Origin: Daldinia sp. FL1419 | Taxonomy: Eukaryota > Ascomycota > Sordariomycetes > Xylariales > Hypoxylaceae | Assembly (NCBI GenBank): GCA_025201765.1 | Contig: MU623343.1 | Location: 490,830-554,829 of the forward strand | Length of the DNA stretch: 64,000 nt | Direction of reading: 5' to 3' | Notes under the pieces: model-generated | Database searches by the model: none | What the model saw: only the letters and a program-made list of their open reading frames with translations | What the model was told of the DNA's origin: nothing | Shown here: piece after piece, positions 58,068 to 64,000 of the stretch | Numbering within the stretch: position 1 is the first letter of the stretch | Layout: every line of letters begins with the position of its first letter | Position numbers and translations under genes: made by a program

Positions 58068-59789
58068 ATGAACGCCCTCGAACATGATGATACACCAGAC
58101 AAAGGTATTAAGTCTGAAGGACCCGAAATAGCCATGGGAGACCTGTCTTTAAAAGGCCAGGAATTTTGTCCCTGGAAGCTTGTCCGGTCTTACCCTTATA
58201 TATTTGCCGCCAAGGACGACCAGGAAAAGGTAAGAGTACTACTACTTCTCTAACTTGGTAAGATTATTCATGTGAATCCAGGTGCAAAATACGTTTACAT
58301 CAATGCTATTTGAAAACCAAATCTGGGATATGTACGTGTGCCCCTTTATTCATGTATCTTAAACAATCAAAGCGCTGTGATACGCTAACCTCTCTACAGT
58401 TTCTGTCTGCTAGATCCCAGTAAGAGGGGAAGAGATCCTCTTCTACTTGTCCCCAGCGTCCAATTTAAGGAACATCTCAAAAATGTCAATTCCCACCTGA
58501 ACCTGCAGCTCAGTGTCCCAGAGGGTGAGGCTGGAGCGAGTTTTTATGCTACCTTCGGAGACCGAGACACGCCTCTTCCTCGCTTCCTAGGCCGTGCTGG
58601 TGATCTAGCTGCGATTGAGAAGCTGAAGCTCCGTATTCATAGACTTCCCATGGATGATTTAGCTAGGCTTAGCGCTACTTCTCTGCAGGACTATAGAAAG
58701 AAGATAGATAAGCTATATGAATCATTCAAGCCGGCCAAGAATAAGGCAAAAACGGCAGAAGCGGCCCGACAGAAAAGGATGGAACGCCAGAAAGGATACG
58801 GGCGGATGGTTAAGCGAGCGCAGAGATACCTGGGGCTTCGAGGCCGCCTCGGATATCCGCCTAGCCTAGGTTAGTATTCGTGACATACGAACAGCTGCCT
58901 AGTAAAACTAATCGCACCCAGATATTGCGGCCATAAGTTGGAACGCTGATATGCCGGCTCCCTTTCCGACAGAAGGTTCTATGCGGTTTATCTCCGTCGA
59001 TATTGAGGCGTGGGAACGACAGTCAGACGTAATCACAGAAGTCGGTTTAGCGATCCTCGACACTCGAGACATCGTGAATATCCCCCCTGGTAAAGATGGT
59101 CACGACTGGTTCCCACTAATCAAGTCGCGCCATCTCAGAATTGAGGAGCATAAGTATAAGACCAATTACAGATATGTCAAAGGGTGCCCTGAGCTATTCA
59201 ACTTCGGGTATGACTTTCCTACCTGAACTGAGATCTAAACTTACATATTGCAGTGATTCCGAATTTGTTTATAGCAGCGAAATTGGTAGTGCAATCGCCA
59301 CAATTATCGGAGACGATGAGTCTTCGGACCAAAGGCCAGTCGTCATGGTAGGACACGCCATTGGCCAAGACCTAACTTACCTCAGGAAACTTGGATATAA
59401 CATCTGGCGGGTACCGCAATTTACGGACGAGATGGATACGATGCCGATGTTTCAGCGCTCGGAGAGATCTTCCAACGGCCGTAGCCTCACAGCCCTGTGC
59501 GAAAGCTTAGGGATTTTGGGGACGAATTTCCACAACGCGGGTAACGATGCAACATATACACTACAGGCTATGGTTGCTATCGCGGTCAGACAGATGACGG
59601 ATAACCCCGGGGAACAGAAGGAGAATAATTACGATAAACAAGAGTAAGTATACGTCCATGGCTGGCCTATTTTTACTCCAATTGCTGATTTATTGATTAT
59701 TATATAGGGAGGATGAATGGAGTGACGGCGTAATGGATGACGGAGGCCCGGCCCAAAAGTCGGCTGAGTGGGTCCCGAAGCCGATTTAA
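58068..59789 (+). CDS. DEDDh exonuclease-like protein (Gfd2/YDR514C type), 479 aa, 6 exons
   Basis: Exons 58068-58229, 58282-58331, 58400-58869, 58922-59207, 59254-59643 and 59708-59789. The C-terminal half is an RNase H-fold DEDDh domain with all catalytic residues visible: Asp254 and Glu256 (ISVDIEAWE), Asp362 (GHAIGQDLTYLRKLG), then His416 and Asp421 (FHNAGNDATYTLQAM, with the H-x4-D spacing of DEDDh enzymes). The N-terminal half has WKLVRSYPYIFAAKDDQEK and a basic region (RQKRMERQKGYGRMVKRAQR) that may bind nucleic acid. It fits the fungal Gfd2/YDR514C-like group; the Neurospora quelling exonuclease QIP is a possible but untested relative. Intact catalytic residues suggest 3'-5' exonuclease activity. 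The ATG at 58068 is used because the longer frame opens with GTG. Confidence 0.82.
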
Positions 59790-60175
59790 ACCCGTCTCCA
59801 TCCCGCAACTTATTTCACTTCTAAAAGATTGAGGGTGTTCATTCATATTATGGGGTGATATCGAAAACCTTGCCAGATTCTTTCAACGGGTTGTTCGCCT
59901 GGAGCCATCTATGATAGCTTTGAGTTCATTTCTGATAATTGCTGTAAGAAAGCTGTTGGAGAAGAGACTTCGTCCCGAGACGGGGTAGTACCTAGATTTG
60001 TAAAAGAAGATATACAACAAATGCATAGCCCGAAGCAACAAACCCCCTTCTAAAGTCATGCCGTGAACGCCTTCGCTCCGTAGATGCTGCGGTATTATAC
60101 ATTTTATAATTTATAACAGAGGCATGATCATCACCGACATTCATGTCATGTGTGGCTCGCTAGATTGACTCAGTG
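59790..60175. other. Convergent 3' region
   Basis: 3' UTRs of the exonuclease-like gene and pam18. No gene seen. Confidence 0.5.
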
Positions 60176-60611
60176 CTAGCTATTCTTTTCCAAGAATTCC
60201 TTGGCTTCGTTGACCTTCGTAGCTAAATAAGGGCTCCCGCCCCGATCGGGATGGTTGAGAAGCATGAGCGTCCGGTGGGCCTTTCGGACTTTTTCCTTGG
60301 TGATGGCTCGCTCACTAATACGCAGGGCTGTTAGATGAAAATGTCTCTTCCGCAAAGGTCAAGATGCGGGTTCGTACTTGAGAGATAGTATTAAAGTAGC
60401 TTCTTTCTTGGTCATGCGCGGCTCGAATCCACCCTTGTAGAATGCCTTGCCCAGCGCTCCGACGCCTCCCCGAGAGCGCCGCCATGCGACGAGTCCTGCG
60501 CGGCCCTGTATTTCCCTCGTTAGTACATATTTCCAGTTGGTTAATATAAGGTAGACGCACGAGAAAGGCTGCGACTGCGACACCAGATCCAATAGCGAGT
60601 GCTGAGGCCAT
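60176..60611 (-). CDS. pam18: Pam18/Tim14, J-protein of the mitochondrial import motor, 105 aa, 3 exons
   Basis: Exons 60611-60561, 60505-60378 and 60314-60176; donors GTGCGT and GTACGA. The N terminus (MASALAIGSGVAVAAFL-GRA) is the single inner-membrane segment. The middle GALGKAFYKGGFEPRMTKKE is the usual Pam18 linker. The J domain reads EATLILSLNERAITKEKVRK, then AHRTLMLLNHPDRGGSPYLA with the essential HPD, then KVNEAKEFLEK. Pam18 stimulates the ATPase of mitochondrial Hsp70 at the TIM23 channel, with Pam16 as partner. The length is exactly that of fungal orthologues. No single open frame covers it, so unspliced reading gives wrong proteins. Confidence 0.95.
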
Positions 60612-60964
60612 ATTAACGATTAATCGTGGGAACCAGTGTGAAAAAAAGAAAAAAAAAAAGAGAAGTATGAATATGATGTCGATCGGTGGAACGTCGCAAG
60701 GATTCTTTTCGAAGCGCACGGACCTCGAGATAGATTCGCCGCCACCCGCGGGACCGTTATCGATAGAATATAATTTAAGGGGCGAATTGCGGCGTTAAAG
60801 TTAATCCACGCCTATCGATTCGATAAAGGACCCAAGGGACCCACCAAAATTTTGGCGTTGAAGTTTTCGGAGGGGCGCCACGAAATAACTTCTTCCGGTT
60901 CATACACCATCCAACATCGTCAACGAAGTCTGCTTTCTGAGCTTAGGACTCGTCGACCGTCAAG
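60612..60964. promoter_or_regulatory. Divergent promoter of pam18 and rlp24
   Basis: The two ATGs are 353 bp apart on opposite strands. A palindromic AAAATTTT at 60846-60853 matches the core of the yeast RRPE element bound by Stb3 and lies about 110 bp upstream of rlp24. A T/A tract at 60640-60660 sits in the pam18 leader. Shared regulation of the pair is possible but unproven. Confidence 0.5.
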
Positions 60965-61871
60965 ATGAGGTTAGTACTGATTTATGTCCGCTCCTGGAAA
61001 TTCCTTTGTGGTACTACGGCTGTTCCAATTCCTATCATCACAAGCTATCAAAGTCCTCAGTCTCCGGTGTCCCAGTTCGAAACCCAGTTTAGATTCATTA
61101 CACACAAGATGGAGAGATTGTATATACTGACGAGACATTCAACAGGATCGAGACGTGCTACTTCTGCAGCAGACCCGCCTACCCAGGCAAGGGAATCGTA
61201 AGTCCCCTTCCCCCCAATCCCAATCCAACCCGTCCCCATCTCCCATTTCTACCCCGATTCAAGCACAGCCATCCTAACCGCTCCATCTCCCATAGACATT
61301 CTGCCGCAACGACGCCAAGCAATTCCGCTTCTGCCGCAGCAAATGCCACAAGAACTTCAAGATGAAGCGCAACCCGCGCAAGCTAAAATGGACCAAGGCC
61401 TTCCGACGCGCCGCCGGCAAGGAAATGACGGTCGATTCCACCCTGCAGTTCGCCGCCCGCCGCAACGTCCCCGTGCGCTACGACAGGGAGCTTGTGCAAA
61501 AGACCCTCCGCGCGATGGACCGCGTGGCCGAAATCCGCGCGAAGCGCGAGCGCGTCTTCGCCAAGCGCCGCCGCGCGGGAAAGCGCGCCCAGGACCTCGC
61601 CACCGACCGCAAGCTGGTCCAGACGCACGCGCACCTGCTCCCGAAGCTGCGCGGCAGCGAGAAGAGGAGGCTGGCCGAGGAACAGGGGCTCCAGCCCGAC
61701 GAGATCGAGGAGCTGGAGCGGAACGCGGCCGTTGCGACGGAGAGGAAGAGCGCGAGGGTGTTTGGGAAGGAGAAGGTCCGGCAGAGGGTCCGTGTCGACG
61801 GGGGCGTCGAGGTATTGGGCGAGAACGAGGATGGAGAGGACGAGAGTGGTATGGATGTGGATTCCGAGTAA
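60965..61871 (+). CDS. rlp24: Ribosome biogenesis protein Rlp24, 210 aa, 3 exons
   Basis: Exons 60965-60969 (5 nt: ATGAG), 61146-61197 and 61296-61871. The protein starts MRIETCYFCSRPAYPGKGIT, with an L24e-type zinc site Cys6, Cys9, Cys32, Cys36 (FRFCRSKCHKNFKMKRNPRK). The typical Rlp24 continuation follows (KWTKAFRRAAGKEMTVDST, FAARRNVPVRYDRELVQKTL), then a long basic helix and an acidic tail ending GMDVDSE. Rlp24 takes the place of L24 on pre-60S particles, and its C terminus recruits and activates the AAA-ATPase Drg1 after export. Splitting the second codon with an unusually long 176-nt first intron is a common arrangement for fungal ribosomal genes. The long antisense frames here are shadows of GC-rich codons. 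Confidence 0.95.
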
Positions 61872-62512
61872 ACGAACTGGGAACGACGTTGATGATGCTA
61901 CTGCTCAAAGTCACATTCATATTCACACTCATACCCATATCCACACCCACATCCACCCTCGCTCACCCGCTCTCGCTCCTACGAAGGGAGATCTTCGAGC
62001 CTACGATACAGAGGAAGGGGAACAAGGCGGGGAAAAGACTACAAAAGGGGCTACGCAACGGGAATGCCAAGGAAAGGAGAGAGAAATCACGGACAGTGGC
62101 GTTCATGCGTACGGGTTGTTGTTGTTTCGTTTCTTCTGCATGCCCTGGCGTTGGTGGATTATAGGATTCTGATTCCTTTCCTTTTTTTCCCAACGCAACG
62201 AAATGAAACACTTTTGACCTGCCCAGCCTAATTCATAGATACGAGAAGAAGCATAGAATAGATGTCTTGGTTGATGACTACCTAGGTACTGGTGCTATAT
62301 CTTGTGATAGGACAGAATTCTCTTTTTATTGGTGACTTGTGTATTAAGATTATCATTATTGATGGTATATGCGACGTGGATGTTTCGGATAGTTATTTTT
62401 CATAAGTTTCGTCTCCCTTATTTCTTCATTCGGATTTCCGATGATTGTTGGTAAGGCTTTGGGTAGGAAAGTAAGTTCGTTCATGTCACAATCATTTACA
62501 ATGACTAGGTAG
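61872..62512. other. Convergent 3' region
   Basis: 3' UTRs. A CACACTCATACCCATATCCA-like repeat lies at 61918-61960, just after the rlp24 stop. No gene seen. Confidence 0.45.
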
Positions 62513-63155
62513 TTAGACAGGTAAATCTGGCTTTCGTCCCCTGCCCGGCCCATGCATATAATGAATCTTGGGCGGTTGTGGCAGCGAGTTCCGGATATCT
62601 TGTAAGATATGCGCATCCAACGCCTCACGGCGCTTGCGCTCCTGCTCACGGTCATAAGGCTCATCTCCATGCTCGGACGTCCAGTTCCCCGCGCCCCCAC
62701 GACCCGACGACGCCCCTCCGCGCCGTGGTGACGCCGGCGGCGAGCGTAGATGAGATTGGTTCTGGGGTTTTGCGGCCTGGGCTGTAGAAATTGTTGTGGC
62801 TACAGAAGGGTCGACAAAATTCCCAGCGCCGCCCCGGCCAGAACGCGCGTACGTTTTGACGCCACTGGCGGTAGAACCCGTGGTTGTGGTTGGAACCAGT
62901 GGCGCGGGGCCGTCAGCTGGGTCTGTTAGCGGCTCATCATCAGCGAGTGGTTGCGACTTTTGCGCCTCGGGGTCCTGCGAATTCATTTAGTCAAGTGTTG
63001 CTTGTTTAGAAAAAAAAAAAAAAAAAAAAAAAAAACCGTCTAGCGACTCCTCATACCTCAGATTTCCTCTTAGCTACTACCTCTTCGATGTCTTTCTGCG
63101 AGTAAAAGTTACCGGCGCCGCCCCGCCCGCTACGACGATATGGCATATCCGCCAT
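62513..63155 (-). CDS. DUF3602 protein with three SGRGGAGN repeats, 186 aa, 2 exons
   Basis: Exon 1 is 63155-63057 and exon 2 is 62974-62513. The 82-nt intron holds a run of 26 T (63035-63010 on the minus strand), a CTAAAT branch and a TCGCAG acceptor. Three copies of S-G-R-G-G-A-G-N-F/W sit at about residues 9, 78 and 123. Exon 1 reads MADMPYRRSGRGGAGNFYSQ. This repeat defines DUF3602, a family of small disordered fungal proteins of unknown role. A charged helix lies at 136-155 (DREQERKRREALDAHILQDI). The Met at 62986 that opens the longer unspliced frame lies inside the intron. Function is unknown. Confidence 0.88.
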
Positions 63156-63831
63156 CGCGATGTACACAGCGTCTGCGAGCGTATGAATGTGTATGTGTCT
63201 ATATTCCCAACGTCCTTTTTGAGAACTCGCTCCGTCTAGGTAGTTACTAGTAATCTAAGCAAGTCACTCTAGCGAAGGTAGCATTCGCGATCGGACGTCT
63301 ACTCGGCGTACGGTACGTAGAATGGGTTCACAGACGCCGAGGCGTCGCTGTGAGCAAGTAAATTAGATTAAAAAGAATATTCCGACCGCGCGCCTAAATG
63401 GAATGCGGGGGGACGGCAGTCGAGAAAACTTGCGCGCTTAGAAAAAGTATCGCTCACGATTGTGACACGGCAGATGTTGGATTTATAAGCGATTTGTTTA
63501 TTGTTGTTGCTGTTGTTGCCGTTGTTGATGGAGTTGAATAAATGATGTTGACATTAGTACTTGAAAGGTTTCAAGTCGGCCTATATCATAAAAAGGTATA
63601 TGTAGATTGTAACCTACCATAGTGGCAGTAGGGGGGTTATCACAACCATAATAAATCAAAATACAATTTTATATTTAAATAACATTCCTTAACAATTTTT
63701 TAAATATATGTATTAAAACTATTGTATGTTATTAAAACCATTATATATCATTAAAACCATTTTAAATCATATTTTTATTTTATATTATATAACTATTATG
63801 TATTATATAATTTTTTTATTTAATATAATTA
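63156..63831. other. Right border, composition shifts to AT
   Basis: Promoter of the DUF3602 gene to about 63500, with a GTTGTTGCTGTTGTTGCCGT-type trinucleotide repeat at 63502-63530. From about 63650 the sequence is almost pure A/T with TTAAAACCATT-like repeats. Confidence 0.5.
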
Positions 63832-64000
63832 TTTTATATTATATATTCCTTTTATATTATATAATTATTTTATATTATATATTTATTTTATATTATATAT
63901 TTATTTTATATTGTATATTTATTTTATATTATATATTTATTTTATATTACATATTTATTTTATATTATATAATTATTTTATATTATATATTTATTTTATA
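63832..64000. repeat. 18-bp AT minisatellite, at least 9 copies, cut by window end
   Basis: The unit TTTTATATTATATATTTA repeats in register at 63832, 63850, 63868, 63886, 63904, 63922, 63940, 63958 and 63976, then continues past the window. Variants are limited to single changes (ATTGTAT, ATTACAT, ATAATTA) and one ATTCC ending. Confidence 0.92.

Noticed and set aside
61343..62172. Long + and - frames (up to 273 codons) over rlp24
   Set aside because: They are Arg/Pro/Ala-rich shadows of GC-rich rlp24 codons; the frame with the Rlp24 family sequence is the real one.
62513..62986. Single-exon model of the DUF3602 gene starting at MNSQDPEAQ
   Set aside because: That Met lies inside an intron; exon 1 upstream supplies the first SGRGGAGNF repeat in matching phase.

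Overview
The window looks like nuclear DNA of a filamentous ascomycete (Pezizomycotina, probably Sordariomycetes). The support is short introns of about 45-176 nt with GTAAGT-type donors and CTAAC/CTGAC branch points, single-gene transcription units, a tRNA-Ile with a small intron after position 37, and clear fungal orthologues: PacC, Ku80, Top3, Swc5, Tip41, Stb3, Pam18 and Rlp24. The species cannot be named from the sequence. All exon joins are my own reading of splice signals and reading frames.

Layout. Positions 1-7000 are an extremely AT-rich, gene-free block of degenerate tandem repeats that looks like RIP-mutated DNA, with two GC-rich islands. Positions 7000-12600 are a decayed border: a foldback (MITE-like) element, a broken F-box-type gene, a doubtful Ser/Asn-rich ORF and tRNA-Ile(AAT). 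From 12.6 to 63.2 kb the DNA is ordinary gene-bearing euchromatin with 20 protein genes. The last 170 bases are an 18-bp AT-only minisatellite, so the gene block sits between two AT-rich blocks.

Genes in order: alpha/beta hydrolase (+), dienelactone hydrolase (+), Cys/His-repeat orphan (+), KEN-box disordered protein (+), tip41 (-), swc5 (-), MAPEG protein (-), CsbD-like cruciform-DNA protein (+), TPR/MYND/SET methyltransferase (+), pacC (-), stb3 (-), top3 (-), DUF1295 membrane protein (+), small conserved-looking disordered protein (+), TMEM205/DUF4149 protein (-), ku80 (+), BTB protein (+), DEDDh exonuclease-like protein (+), pam18 (-), rlp24 (+), DUF3602 protein (-).

Functionally this is mostly housekeeping: genome maintenance (ku80, top3, the cruciform-binding homologue), chromatin and transcription (swc5, SET protein, pacC, stb3), TOR signalling and ribosome production (tip41, stb3, rlp24), and mitochondrial import (pam18). 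I see no biosynthetic cluster, CRISPR array or obvious new multi-gene system. The best leads are the dense PacC-site cluster upstream of pacC, the orphan protein with a duplicated Cys/His motif, the KEN-box protein with a sororin-like C-terminal tail, the long-TIR foldback element, and two decayed genes.
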